Below, piece by piece: positions 1 through 8,499 of a DNA stretch of 64,000 nucleotides. The notes under the pieces were generated by a model, which saw nothing but the letters and a program-made list of their open reading frames with translations, did no database searches and was not told the DNA's origin. A program made the position numbers and the translations under genes. Numbering within the stretch: the first letter of the stretch is position 1; each line of letters begins with the position of its first letter. The stretch is from Streptomyces sp. NBC_00377 (GTDB lineage: Bacteria; Actinomycetota; Actinomycetes; Streptomycetales; Streptomycetaceae), in NCBI RefSeq assembly GCF_036075115.1, contig NZ_CP107958.1, positions 8,680,001 to 8,744,000 of the forward strand, in the 5' to 3' direction.

Positions 1-1487
1 TCCCGCTCCTGCTCCTGGGTCTGCTGGGGGCCTGGGACCTGCTGCAACGCCGGCACTCCGTGCTGCGCAACTACCCGGTCCTGGGCCACGCCCGTTACCT
101 GATGGAGCGGATCCGTCCGGAACTCCAGCAGTACTTCATCGAGCGCAACTACGACGGGCGCCCCTTCGACCGGGACGTGCGCAGCATCGTCTACGAGCGC
201 GCCAAGGGCACCGCGGCCGAGGAGCCGTACGGCACCGAACGTGACGTGTACGCACCCGGCTACGAGTTCCTCGTCCCGTCGATGGCGCCGTGCGAGGTGC
301 CGAGGACACCGCCACGGATCCGCGTCGGCGGCCCCGACTGCACCCGGCCCTACGACATGGCGATGCTGAACGTGTCGGCCATGAGCTTCGGCTCGCTGTC
401 GGCCAACGCGGTCCTCGCGCTGAACGGCGGCGCCGCCGCCGGAGGCTTCGCCCAGGACACCGGCGAGGGCGGGCTCTCCGAGTACCACCTGCGCCCGGGC
501 GGTGACCTCGTCTGGGAGATCGGCACCGGCTACTTCGGTTGCCGCACCGAGGACGGTGACTTCGATCCGGCCGAGTTCGCGGACAAGGCCGCACACGACC
601 ACGTCAAGTGCGTGTCCCTGAAACTCTCGCAGGGCGCCAAGCCGGGGATCGGCGGTGTCCTTCCGGGCCCCAAGGTCAACGCGGAGATCGCCCGCGTCCG
701 GGACGTACCCGAAGGACGCACGGTCGTCTCACCGCCGTACCACCGCGTCTTCTCCACTCCACGCGAACTCGTCCGCTTCATCGCCCGCATGCGGGAGCTG
801 GCCGACGGCAAGCCGACCGGGTTCAAGCTCTGCGTCGGTTCGCGCAGGCAGTTCCTCGCCGTGTGCAAGGCGATGCTGGAGGAGGGGACCGCCCCCGACT
901 TCATTGTCGTGGACGGAGCCGAGGGCGGGACCGGCGCGGCACCGCTGGAATTCGCCGACCACGTGGGCACCCCGCTCACCGAAGGGCTGCTCACCGTGCA
1001 CAACGCCCTGGTCGGGACGGGGCTGCGCGACCGCATCAGGGTCGGTGCGAGCGGCAAGATCGCCACCGGCACCGATCTGGTGAAACGCATGGTCCAGGGC
1101 GCCGACTACGGCAACGCCGCCCGGGCCATGATGTTCGCCGTCGGCTGCATCCAGGCCCAGCGCTGCCACACCAACACCTGCCCCACCGGTGTCACGACCC
1201 AGGACCCCCGGCGTGCCCGCGCCCTCGACGTCGGCGACAAGACGCCACGCGTCCAGCGCTTCCAGGAGGCGACCGTGGCCGGCGCGTTGCAGATCATGGC
1301 GGCCATGGGCGTCACCGATCCGGCCGAGCTGCGTCCGCACATGCTCCGCCGGCGTGTCGACCCGTACACCGAACGGTCCTACGCGGACCTGTACGAGTGG
1401 CTCCGGCCCGGACAGCTTCTCGCCGAGCCTCCGCATTCCTGGGCGGCCGACTGGAAGGCCGCCGACCCCGACCGATTCACCGTCTGA
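1..1487 (+). CDS. FMN-binding glutamate synthase-like protein (5' partial)
   Basis: The reading frame is open from the left edge (codons from base 3) and encodes hydrophobic residues (LLLLGLLGAWDLLQ) before the first internal GTG at 60, so the true start and an N-terminal membrane segment lie outside the window. The body matches the FMN domain of the large glutamate synthase subunit: SAMSFGSLS, SQGAKPGIGG, VVDGAEGGTGAAP, then CIQAQRCHTNTCP, whose three cysteines occupy the 3Fe-4S ligand positions of GltS. The glutamine amidotransferase and central domains of true GltS are absent, as is usual for this stand-alone family, so the substrate is uncertain; a flavin oxidoreductase role at the membrane is inferred. 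The pyruvate oxidase gene starts 14 bases downstream on the same strand, which suggests co-transcription. Confidence 0.9.
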   Translation, partial: PLLLLGLLGAWDLLQRRHSVLRNYPVLGHARYLMERIRPELQQYFIERNYDGRPFDRDVRSIVYERAKGTAAEEPYGTERDVYAPGYEFLVPSMAPCEVPRTPPRIRVGGPDCTRPYDMAMLNVSAMSFGSLSANAVLALNGGAAAGGFAQDTGEGGLSEYHLRPGGDLVWEIGTGYFGCRTEDGDFDPAEFADKAAHDHVKCVSLKLSQGAKPGIGGVLPGPKVNAEIARVRDVPEGRTVVSPPYHRVFSTPRELVRFIARMRELADGKPTGFKLCVGSRRQFLAVCKAMLEEGTAPDFIVVDGAEGGTGAAPLEFADHVGTPLTEGLLTVHNALVGTGLRDRIRVGASGKIATGTDLVKRMVQGADYGNAARAMMFAVGCIQAQRCHTNTCPTGVTTQDPRRARALDVGDKTPRVQRFQEATVAGALQIMAAMGVTDPAELRPHMLRRRVDPYTERSYADLYEWLRPGQLLAEPPHSWAADWKAADPDRFTV

Positions 1488-1501
1488 ACTGGAGCGATCA
1501 A

Positions 1502-3265
1502 GTGGCCCGTACCGTTGCCCGTGTCATCGTGGACGCGCTGAGCGAACTCGGCGTGCGCCAGGTCTTCGGCGTCGTCGGCGACGCCCTCAACCCCGTGACC
1601 GACGCCATCCGCACCACCGAGGGCCTGGAATGGGTGGGCTGTCGGCACGAGGAGGCGGCGGCGTTCGCCGCGAGCGCGCAGTCGCAGCTCAGCGGCACCC
1701 TCGGCGTCTGCATGGGCACCGTCGGACCCGGTGCCGTCCACCTTCTCAACGGGTTGTACGACGCGGCCAAGAGCCGTACGCCGGTGCTGGCGATCGCCGG
1801 GCAGGTACCGCTCGCCGAGATCGGCAGCGACTACTTCCAGGAGGTCGACAACGACGCCCTCTTCAGCGACGTGGCCGTCTTCCGCGCGACCATCACCTCT
1901 CCCGACCAGCTGCCCCAGATGCTGGAGACGGCGGTGCGGCACGCGCTCGGCCGCAAGGGAGTCGCCGTCCTCACCGTGCCGGGCGACCTGGGCGAACAGG
2001 AACTGACGGCCGACCGGCCCACCCGCTTCTCCCTGGACGCGCCCGTGAGCCGGCCGGACGAGTCCGGTGTGCGGCGCGCCGCGGAACTCCTCGACCGCGC
2101 CGAACGGGTCACCCTGCTCGTCGGCCAGGGCGCGCGCGCCGCGCGGGAGGACGTGCTCGCACTGGCCGACCGGCTGGCCGCACCCATGGTGCTCACGCTG
2201 AAGGCGAAGGCGGGCTTCGAGGGCGACGGCAACCCCTTCCAGGTCGGGCAGACGGGACTGATCGGCAACCCGGCGGCCGCGTCGGCACTCCAGGACGCGG
2301 ACACCCTCCTGCTGCTCGGCACCGACTTCCCCTACCGGGACTGGTATCCCGAGGGCCGGACCGTGATCCAGGTCGACACCGAGGCCACTCACATCGGACG
2401 CAGGGTCCCGGTCGACGTCGGGCTCGTGGGCGACACCGGCGCCACCGTGCGCGACCTCCTGGTCCGGCTCGCCGCCGCGCCCCCCGGGACCGAGGGCGCC
2501 CGGGACCGCTCGCACCTCGAGAAGGCGCGTGAACGTTTCGACCGGTGGCGCACGGGCCAGGCCCGGCTGGCCGACCCGTCGCACGACAAGGGCCTGGTGG
2601 GCCGCGTCCGCTCCGCTCTGGACAACCGCACGCACGACATCCGCCCGGAGGCGCTGGCCGCCATCGTGGACGAAGTCGCCGCCGACGACGCCGTCTTCAC
2701 CTCCGACACGGGTATGGCGACGGTGTGGCTGTCGCGGTTCGTCGAGATGCGCGGTGAGCGGCGGCTGATCGGTTCCTACAACCTCGGCTCCATGGCCAAC
2801 GCGATGCCTCAGGCCCTCGGCGCCCAGGGCCTGGACCGTGAGCGCCAGGTCGTGGCCTTCTGCGGGGACGGCGGGCTCAGCATGCTCCTCGGTGACCTGA
2901 TGACCCTCAGGACGTACCGCCTTCCCGTCAAGCTCGTCGTCTTCGACAACCGCCGGCTGGGCATGGTGAAGCTGGAGCAGGAGCAGGCGGGGCTCCCGGA
3001 GTTCGGCACCGTCCTCGACAACCCCGACTTCGCGGCTGTCGCCGAGGCCATGGGCATCCCCGGTATCCGGGTCACCGACCCGGCCGAGCTGGAGGGCGCC
3101 GTGCGCCGGGCCTTCGCGACCCCCGGCCCGGTCCTGCTCGACGTCCTCACCAATCCGGACGAGATCGCCGTCCCGGCCAAGCCGACCGTCGAACAGGGCT
3201 GGGGTTTCGCGCTGGCCAAGGTGAAGGAGGTCGTCCGCAGCCACGGCGACGGGAGCGAGGACTGA
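1502..3265 (+). CDS. poxB: Thiamine pyrophosphate-dependent pyruvate oxidase / pyruvate:quinone dehydrogenase
   Basis: 587 residues, close to E. coli PoxB (572). The GTG at 1502 is the first start after the upstream stop and directly precedes the conserved TPP-enzyme N-terminus (DALSELGVRQVFGVVGD). The N-terminal PYR domain has the catalytic-Glu region CRHEEAAAFAA, a central FAD/nucleotide-type domain follows, and the C-terminal PP domain (about residues 380-545) carries the ThDP/Mg motif starting GDGGLSMLLGDL and ending VVFDN near residues 455-481. The family decarboxylates pyruvate to acetate and passes electrons to FAD and then quinone at the inner membrane. Pyruvate specificity is inferred from the PoxB-like PP domain; acetolactate synthase is a less likely alternative. 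The gene lies 14 bases behind the FMN oxidoreductase gene. Confidence 0.85.
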   Translation: MARTVARVIVDALSELGVRQVFGVVGDALNPVTDAIRTTEGLEWVGCRHEEAAAFAASAQSQLSGTLGVCMGTVGPGAVHLLNGLYDAAKSRTPVLAIAGQVPLAEIGSDYFQEVDNDALFSDVAVFRATITSPDQLPQMLETAVRHALGRKGVAVLTVPGDLGEQELTADRPTRFSLDAPVSRPDESGVRRAAELLDRAERVTLLVGQGARAAREDVLALADRLAAPMVLTLKAKAGFEGDGNPFQVGQTGLIGNPAAASALQDADTLLLLGTDFPYRDWYPEGRTVIQVDTEATHIGRRVPVDVGLVGDTGATVRDLLVRLAAAPPGTEGARDRSHLEKARERFDRWRTGQARLADPSHDKGLVGRVRSALDNRTHDIRPEALAAIVDEVAADDAVFTSDTGMATVWLSRFVEMRGERRLIGSYNLGSMANAMPQALGAQGLDRERQVVAFCGDGGLSMLLGDLMTLRTYRLPVKLVVFDNRRLGMVKLEQEQAGLPEFGTVLDNPDFAAVAEAMGIPGIRVTDPAELEGAVRRAFATPGPVLLDVLTNPDEIAVPAKPTVEQGWGFALAKVKEVVRSHGDGSED

Positions 3266-3281
3266 GCGACGGGCGTGTCAC

Positions 3282-3305
3282 CCGGACGGTTCCGGAACCG
3301 TCCGG
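3282..3305. terminator. Perfect palindrome, bidirectional terminator between convergent genes
   Basis: A 24-base perfect dyad (arms CCGGACGGTTCC and GGAACCGTCCGG) lies in the 65-base gap between the ends of the pyruvate oxidase gene (+) and the LacI gene (-). Its place between converging stops fits a two-way terminator. Confidence 0.7.
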
Positions 3306-3330
3306 TTCTGCTCTTCGGGCTTCCCGCAGG

Positions 3331-4446
3331 TCACCGCGGCCGGCGTACGGACCGGCGGATGACGAGCTGGGTGCTCAGGACCACGTGAGCGTCACCGCCG
3401 TCGCCCTCGGCGCGTTCCATGGCCATCCGTACCGCGGTTCGGCCCAGATCCTCGTAAGGGACCCTGACGGAGGTGAGGGACGGGCTGAGGTCCGCCGCGA
3501 AGGGGACGTCGTCGAAGCCCACCAGTGAGACGTCCCCGGGTACGTCGAGGCCCGCCTCGCGGAGCGCCGCCAGCACGCCCACCGCCACCGTGTCGGTGCC
3601 CGCGACGACGGCGGTGAAGTCCAGTCCGGCTCTCACCGCGTCCCGGGTGCGCCGGTAGCCCGAGGCGCGGGTGTAGTCGCCGGGGACGTCGAGTTCCCCC
3701 GTGTACGGAACGTCGTGTGCGCGCAGCGCGTGCAGGTGGCCCTCGCGCCGTTGCACCGCGGTGCTCAGCAGGGGGTCGCCGCCCAGGAAGAGGACGCGCC
3801 GGTGGCCCTGCGCGAACAGATGGTCGGCGGCCTGGAAGGCGCCCCCGCGGTTGTCGTAGTCCACGACGGTCACCGGCAGATCCCCGGGCAGTGCCGGCCG
3901 TCCCACCAGCACCAGCCGGGATCCGACGGCGTCCAGACCTCGGGCATACTCCGCCATGCGCAGGAAGTAGGCGTCGTCCTGCACGGCCCCGCCGACGAGC
4001 ACGACGGCCGCCGCGTGTTGCTCGCGCATCAGCCGGACCAGCTCGTTCTCCCGCTCCGCGTCCCCATGCGTGGCACAGACCAGACTCAGCCGGCCCCGCG
4101 CGGACGCCTCCTGTTCGACCCCGGCGGCGACATGGGCCAGTGAAGGCCCGGTGATGTCCCTCAGAACCAGGGCGACGGGACCCGCGACCCGCCCGGAGAG
4201 GGCTTTGGCGTGCACGTTCACCACGTAGTGCAGCGCCCTCACCGCGTCCATGACCCGGTCCCGGGTGGCGGCGGAGACGGGATAGTTGCCGGCCAGCGTC
4301 CGGGAAACGGTTGCTACCGACACCCCGGCCCGCTCGGCGACATCACGGATCGTGCTCGGGCGGTCCCCGCCGATGACGTTCCCCTGTCGGCGGGTGGTGC
4401 CTCTGTGGCCGGGACTCACGCGGGAGCCGTTCTCGTTCACCGTCAC
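3331..4446 (-). CDS. LacI-family transcriptional regulator
   Basis: 371 residues. An N-terminal LacI HTH (STIRDVAERAGVSVATVSRT, about residues 31-50, with hinge helix through LHYVVN) is followed by a periplasmic-binding-protein-like effector domain ending in the typical VSLVGFDDVPFAADLSPSLT segment. The N-terminus is about 25 residues longer than usual. The GTG at 4446 has no good ribosome site, and the GTG at 4440 is also possible. The dehydrogenase gene lies just upstream on the same strand. Three LacI-type operator-like sites around 4513, 5608 and 5824 suggest it controls itself and the dehydrogenase. The inducer is unknown; a sugar or sugar acid is usual for the family. Confidence 0.92.
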   Translation of the reverse strand: MTVNENGSRVSPGHRGTTRRQGNVIGGDRPSTIRDVAERAGVSVATVSRTLAGNYPVSAATRDRVMDAVRALHYVVNVHAKALSGRVAGPVALVLRDITGPSLAHVAAGVEQEASARGRLSLVCATHGDAERENELVRLMREQHAAAVVLVGGAVQDDAYFLRMAEYARGLDAVGSRLVLVGRPALPGDLPVTVVDYDNRGGAFQAADHLFAQGHRRVLFLGGDPLLSTAVQRREGHLHALRAHDVPYTGELDVPGDYTRASGYRRTRDAVRAGLDFTAVVAGTDTVAVGVLAALREAGLDVPGDVSLVGFDDVPFAADLSPSLTSVRVPYEDLGRTAVRMAMERAEGDGGDAHVVLSTQLVIRRSVRRPR

Positions 4447-4503
4447 GCCACGACGTTACTGGATCCGGCGGAGTCGGCGGAGTTCCGGGGAGCCGGCATG
4501 GTG

Positions 4504-4535
4504 CCCCTGGGAGGTAACCGTTTACCTCCCAGGGG
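4504..4535. promoter_or_regulatory. 14-bp inverted repeat with embedded LacI-type operator
   Basis: Perfect arms CCCCTGGGAGGTAA (4504-4517) and TTACCTCCCAGGGG (4522-4535) surround a 4-base loop. The centre (4513-4526) reads GGTAAACGGTTACC on the minus strand, a typical LacI-family operator with a central CG. It lies just 5' of the LacI start and 3' of the dehydrogenase stop, so it could act as operator, terminator of the upstream gene, or both. Confidence 0.6.
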
Positions 4536-4544
4536 GCGCGGTCT

Positions 4545-5558
4545 TCAGGCGCTGTTCGCCAGCGCGCTCCGGTGAACAGGGTGCGCCGCCGGCCTGCCCG
4601 CCGCGAGACGCTCGAGTTCTCCCACCACCGTGCCGCCGAGACGGGCCAGTTCGTTGCCGAGCGACCCCGCGATGTGCGGGGTGAGGAACACGTTCGGGAG
4701 GCTGAACAGAGGGGAGTCGGGCGGCAGCGGCTCCGGGTCCGTGACGTCGAGCACCGCGCTGATCCGCCCGCTGGTCAACTCCTCCACGAGCGCAGGCTGG
4801 TCGACCAGGGCGCCGCGGGAGGTGTTGATCAGCACGCCGCCGTCGGGGATGAGGGCCAGCCGTTCGCGGCTGAGCATGTGACGGGTCTGCGGGATGTCCG
4901 GGGCGTGCACGCTGACGATGTCGCTGGTGCGCAGCAGCTCGTCCAGCGCCAGGGGCACGGCACCGAGTTCCGCCGCCCCGGCCGCGTCGACATAGGGGTC
5001 GTACAGGCTCACCGAGAAGTCGAAGGGACGCAGAAGTTCCCCCACCCTGCGGCCTACGCGGGAGGCGCCGATCAGGCCGACGCGGCGCCCGAGGTTGCCC
5101 ACGCCTGCGTACTCCGTCGGGCCGGGGTACGCACGCTCGGTGCGCAGGCGTTCCCTCAGCCGGAAGGCGTCCTTCCCGGCCAACAGGATCGCGGCGAGGG
5201 TGTATTCGGCGACGGGCAGCGCGTTGGCCTCCACGGCGCTGGAAAGAGTGAGCCCTCGCTCCCAGAACGCGTCTCCCACCAGGTGCCGGACGCTGCCGGC
5301 CGCGTGCAGTACGGCCCGCAGCCGGGGCGCCGCCTCCAGCACCTGCGCGCCGAGGCGGGGGCAGCCCCAGCCCGTGATGAGCACGTCGGCCCGGCCCAGT
5401 GCCGCGAGCGCGGTGGGATCGGAGAAGTCCTGGACGACGAAGTCGGGGTCGACGTCCGCCAGTCGACGGAGCCGCTCCATCACCGGAGGCGGGAACAGTC
5501 CCCCCAGGTGCACGGGGTCCATGGCGAAGAGGGCGACTGGGGGCGAGGACATGACCAT
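4545..5558 (-). CDS. D-isomer-specific 2-hydroxyacid dehydrogenase
   Basis: 337 residues, normal length. The NAD-binding motif GLIGASRVGRR lies at 161-171. The family catalytic triad is visible as R248 (TSRGAL), E276 (DPEPLP) and H295 (TPHIAGS). ATG 5558 is chosen because GGAG lies five bases upstream; an in-frame ATG at 5552 is possible. The family oxidises D-2-hydroxy acids or reduces 2-keto acids with NAD(P); the substrate cannot be told here (phosphoglycerate, glyoxylate/hydroxypyruvate and sugar-acid catabolism are all candidates). Next to a LacI gene with shared operator-like sites, a role in sugar-acid catabolism is the better guess. Confidence 0.9.
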   Translation of the reverse strand: MVMSSPPVALFAMDPVHLGGLFPPPVMERLRRLADVDPDFVVQDFSDPTALAALGRADVLITGWGCPRLGAQVLEAAPRLRAVLHAAGSVRHLVGDAFWERGLTLSSAVEANALPVAEYTLAAILLAGKDAFRLRERLRTERAYPGPTEYAGVGNLGRRVGLIGASRVGRRVGELLRPFDFSVSLYDPYVDAAGAAELGAVPLALDELLRTSDIVSVHAPDIPQTRHMLSRERLALIPDGGVLINTSRGALVDQPALVEELTSGRISAVLDVTDPEPLPPDSPLFSLPNVFLTPHIAGSLGNELARLGGTVVGELERLAAGRPAAHPVHRSALANSA

Positions 5559-5607
5559 GCTGCTCCTGCCGGGGCCGTGAACGGTGGGCGAGACGCCGGG
5601 AGACGTC

Positions 5608-5621
5608 AGTAAACGTATTCC
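5608..5621. promoter_or_regulatory. LacI-type operator-like site upstream of dehydrogenase gene
   Basis: On the minus strand the site reads GGAATACGTTTACT, matching 10 of 14 positions of the GGTAAACGGTTACC site at 4513-4526. It lies 50 bases 5' of the dehydrogenase start. Confidence 0.45.
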
Positions 5622-5823
5622 ACGCTAGAAGTCCTTTCGGTGTCGGTCAATGGCCGACCGGACCGCGGACTCCCGCCGCCCCTCTCGCTCGATCACCACA
5701 CGGGCGGCACAAGGGGCCCGATGAGAGGCGTTGTTGACGATAGCTCACGTGGTTCGACGAACAAGTCGCTCGTCGGCCACGGCTGGTCCGATCCGATGGG
5801 CACAGTGCCCGGAGCCCGTTTAT

Positions 5824-5837
5824 GACAAACGGTTACT
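5824..5837. promoter_or_regulatory. Third LacI-type operator-like site
   Basis: The plus strand reads GACAAACGGTTACT, sharing AAACGGTTAC with the site at 4513. It overlaps a short inverted repeat (CCGTTT 5816-5821 / AAACGG 5827-5832). It lies about 270 bases upstream of the dehydrogenase start, in gene-free DNA. Confidence 0.35.
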
Positions 5838-6009
5838 GCCATCAGATCGCTCTGAGTGCTTCGTCCGCCCCACGCTTGTGATGGTGACGGGCGCCGTGCC
5901 GCGACTCGACAGGCGTCTCGCGCAGCGCCCTTCGGGCAGGACGCGCGGCCGATGTGTTCCGGCAGGCCGGACACGGGCCCGACGGCCGGGCGCGCAGACC
6001 CGTGCGCGA

Positions 6010-6129
6010 GGTCAGCCGTGGCCGCCGAGTCCCGCGTCACGGGCCAGCAGAGCGGCCTGGACGCGGTTGCCGGAGCCGAGAGTGGTGAGGATCCGGCTGA
6101 CGTGCGCCTTGACCGCTGCCAGCTGGGCA
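6010..6129 (-). pseudogene. C-terminal remnant of a NarL/LuxR-type response regulator
   Basis: The minus strand encodes VKAHVSRILTTLGSGNRVQ then AALLARDAGL and a TGA at 6010-6012. This is the last HTH helix and tail of a LuxR/NarL regulator (family pattern VKxHVSRIL.KLG..NR.QAALLARDAGL). No start, receiver domain or first HTH helix is present upstream, and the reading is lost beyond about 6130 at the hairpin. The remainder of the gene has been deleted. Confidence 0.65.
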
Positions 6130-6140
6130 CTTCCTCCAAG

Positions 6141-6160
6141 CCCGGTCCTTCAGGACCGGG
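6141..6160. terminator. Hairpin terminator downstream of hydrolase gene
   Basis: Perfect 8-bp arms CCCGGTCC / GGACCGGG with a 4-base loop, immediately after the hydrolase stop on the minus strand. Confidence 0.6.
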
Positions 6161-7006
6161 TCAAGTTGACGTCAGGAACTGCGTCAGCAGGCGGTTGAGT
6201 GCGGCGGGCCGCTCGGTGGGGAGGGAGTGGTGGGACGCGCCCGGCAGCGTGGCGACGATCGCCTCGGGCAGGAGCCGACGGGCTGCGGCAGCCACGCGTC
6301 GCACGTCGTGGGCCCGGCTCTGTTCGCCCAGGAGCACCAGGGTTGCCACGGTGCAGGCTTGCAAGTCCTCCGTCCTGGGGCGGCGCATGGCGACGACCTT
6401 CGACCGGTGGGCGGTCGCGGTGCTCTCGAGGAACGCCTGCCAGGCAGGATCCTCGGGGTCACGGCCGGTCTCCCACCGGTGGAAGGCCCGTATGCGCCGG
6501 GCGGTGGGTCTCACCAGCGCCGGCAGGGCGTGCACGAGGTAGCTAAGGCTGGGGCCGGCGAAGCAGTTGGCGGGATCGAGCAGCGCGAGTCGGCCGAGCC
6601 TGCGGGGCGCGTGGAGCGCGTAGGACAGGGCGATCCAGGCGCCGTAGGAGTGGCCGCACAGATGCGCGCCGTCCAGGCCGAGCGCGTCGAAGAGTGTGTC
6701 GAGCCATGCCGTCAGGTCGTCGGCGCCCCGCAGCGGTGCCCCGTCGTGCACGCTGCGGCCGATGTCGCCCATCAGGTCGAACGCGTGGACCCGGTGGGAG
6801 AGGGCGAGGTCCCCCACGTTGGCGAACCAGGCCACCGATGTGGTCCCGCCGCCGGGCAGCAGCACGAGAGGGGTGCCGTCCTCGGGGCCGCAGATCTGAA
6901 CCCGGGTACTGCCGTAGGCGGTCGCGACGTCGACGCTGCGGACCTCCACCGGCCACTGCCGCAGTACGGCGTCGTACGCCTCGAAGAAGACGGTTTCGTC
7001 GCTCAT
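6161..7006 (-). CDS. Alpha/beta-hydrolase
   Basis: 281 residues. An alpha/beta-hydrolase fold with oxyanion region LVLLPGGGTTSVAW, nucleophile elbow GHSYGAW, and the catalytic His in GASHHSLPTERP near the C-terminus. ATG 7006 is preceded by GGGGGA; the longer open frame reaching 7588 runs antisense to the MarR gene and is rejected. It is transcribed divergently from the MarR gene with a shared 69-base promoter region holding a palindrome, so it is probably repressed by that regulator. The substrate (ester, lactone or dienelactone) is not predictable. No signal peptide, so cytoplasmic. Confidence 0.88.
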   Translation of the reverse strand: MSDETVFFEAYDAVLRQWPVEVRSVDVATAYGSTRVQICGPEDGTPLVLLPGGGTTSVAWFANVGDLALSHRVHAFDLMGDIGRSVHDGAPLRGADDLTAWLDTLFDALGLDGAHLCGHSYGAWIALSYALHAPRRLGRLALLDPANCFAGPSLSYLVHALPALVRPTARRIRAFHRWETGRDPEDPAWQAFLESTATAHRSKVVAMRRPRTEDLQACTVATLVLLGEQSRAHDVRRVAAAARRLLPEAIVATLPGASHHSLPTERPAALNRLLTQFLTST

Positions 7007-7040
7007 GGTCCCCCGCCCTATGATTGCTCGGCCAGCGATA

Positions 7041-7057
7041 ATCTCGATGGTCGAGAT
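7041..7057. promoter_or_regulatory. MarR-type operator in divergent promoter
   Basis: Inverted repeat ATCTCGA-TGG-TCGAGAT midway between the divergent hydrolase and MarR starts. A 7-bp-arm dyad of about 17 bp is the usual size for a MarR dimer site. Confidence 0.6.
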
Positions 7058-7075
7058 ATTACTCCGGGAGTGTGT

Positions 7076-7555
7076 GTGGACGAGCAGGACCCCGGCCTCC
7101 GTCTGGTTCACCTTCTGCGGGCCGTCACCGTGGAACTGAACCTGTTCGGTGCCGAGTTCGGCGACCGCAACGGGCTGCATCCCACCGATGTGCGCGCGCT
7201 GATCGACCTGTTGGACGCCGACCGGGCGGGCGTGGCGGCCACCCCCGGATGGCTGGGCGCTCGGCTGGGGCTGAACTCGGCGTCGACCACGGCCCTGCTC
7301 GACCGGCTCGAACGGCTGCGTCTGGTGCGCCGGGAACGGGACACCGGAGACCGCCGGCGGGTGCTGCTGGCCGTCACGGACGAGGCCGTCGCCCTGGGCC
7401 GGTCGTTCTTCGGGCCGCTGATCGACGAGATGGTCGCCGCGATGCGCTCGTTCGACGAGAAGGACCTGGCCGTGGTGCGCCGCTTTCTGCTGGCCGTGCA
7501 CGACGTCGCCGCCGCCGGGCGACGCACTCGGCAGGACGGCTCCGGCGCAGGGTGA
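7076..7555 (+). CDS. MarR-family transcriptional regulator
   Basis: 159 residues with a winged-helix MarR core: HPTDVRALIDLL, LGLNSASTTALLDRLERL as recognition region, and the wing RERDTGDRRRVLLAVT, followed by a C-terminal dimerisation helix. GTG 7076 is chosen because GGGAG lies 6 bases upstream; GTG 7070 is also in frame. It diverges from the alpha/beta-hydrolase gene, with a symmetric operator between them, which fits mutual control by a small phenolic-type ligand (typical of the family, not shown here). Confidence 0.9.
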   Translation: MDEQDPGLRLVHLLRAVTVELNLFGAEFGDRNGLHPTDVRALIDLLDADRAGVAATPGWLGARLGLNSASTTALLDRLERLRLVRRERDTGDRRRVLLAVTDEAVALGRSFFGPLIDEMVAAMRSFDEKDLAVVRRFLLAVHDVAAAGRRTRQDGSGAG

Positions 7556-7945
7556 GCAGCGGGCCGCCGCACCACGGCGGCACGGCATGTCGCGACGGTG
7601 GACCGTGCGGTGCGCCGGGCCACGGCGCCGTTACCCACTTTCGGATGACGGCCCGGCCGACGCTGGGCGGCGCGTGGTCGAGGCGCCTCAACCTGTTCAA
7701 CCGCCGCACGCCCTCAGGGCGCACCGTGTCGTCAACCTCGCGCCCGGCAACATACGTGGACGATGCAGGCAAGAGTCATGGAAATGCGGGCAAGAAGTAA
7801 CACAGTCCCCGTTTCCCCTCTCGGCTCCGACGAGTTGGGCAGAGTGCCTGTGCGGCCGATCCGGCCGCCGACTGCACACCGCACCGATTCCCGCGACGGC
7901 CGCGAGGTCCGCCGGGGGAGGGTGCCCGCACCATCAGGGGGACTC
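7556..7945. other. Gene-free stretch before the lamin-tail protein gene
   Basis: About 390 bases with no supportable gene on either strand; presumably holds the promoter of the downstream secreted protein gene, though no clear -35/-10 pair stands out. Confidence 0.4.
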
Positions 7946-8443
7946 ATGTCCGCTTCCGCTTCCGTCTCTGCCACCGCCCGCCGTGTGTCCGCCGCCGCGC
8001 TCGCCGCCGGCGCCCTGGTCCTGGCGGCGGTCCTGCCGGCGTCCGCGGCCGACCAAGCCCGGCCGCAGCACTCGAAGGTGAGGATCTCGGCCGTCCAGCA
8101 CGACTTCCCAGGGCACGGCGACCGCTCCAACCGCTCGCTGAACAGGGAGCGGGTGCAGCTCACCAATCCCACCCGCCGCGCGGTCGACCTCGGCGGCTGG
8201 ACCCTGGCGGACGAGGACGGCCACACCTACACCTTCCACCACTACCGGCTGGCCGCCCGCTCCACGGTCCGGATCCACACCGGCGCGGGCCGCGACACCC
8301 GATCCGACCTCTACCAGAACCGCCGCCGGCACGTGTGGGACAGCGACTCCGACACCGCCACCCTGCGCGACGACCGGGGCCGCCTCGTCGACGCGTCCTC
8401 CTGGGGCCGCGGCAGCCACCACCGCCCCGGCGTCCGCCGCTGA
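7946..8443 (+). CDS. Secreted lamin-tail-domain (LTD) protein
   Basis: 165 residues. ATG 7946 has AGGGGG just upstream. A Sec signal peptide (ARRVSAAALAAGALVLAAVL, cleavage near ASA-A) is followed by one LTD immunoglobulin-like domain: RVQLTNPTRRAVDLGGWTL, YTFHHYRLAARSTVRIHTG, and DTATLRDDRGRLVDASSWG. Single-LTD secreted proteins are common in Streptomyces; the fold binds partners or DNA/carbohydrate elsewhere but no function is known here. It stands alone, ending at a strong hairpin shared with the convergent secDF gene. Confidence 0.88.
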   Translation: MSASASVSATARRVSAAALAAGALVLAAVLPASAADQARPQHSKVRISAVQHDFPGHGDRSNRSLNRERVQLTNPTRRAVDLGGWTLADEDGHTYTFHHYRLAARSTVRIHTGAGRDTRSDLYQNRRRHVWDSDSDTATLRDDRGRLVDASSWGRGSHHRPGVRR

Positions 8444-8499
8444 TCCGCCCGCCTTCGGCCGGCTGAGATCCGCGCGGCGGTCCCGGAAGACATGACACC

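Larger units (their letters stand above)
5559..6009. other. Gene-free stretch upstream of dehydrogenase gene
   Basis: About 450 bases with no supportable gene. It holds the two operator-like sites noted separately and borders a regulator gene remnant. Confidence 0.5.

Noticed and set aside
1379..3244. Long minus-strand open frame opposite the pyruvate oxidase gene
   Set aside because: Antisense shadow caused by high third-position GC; sequence is Gly/Arg/His-rich with no domain, while the plus strand encodes a clear TPP enzyme.
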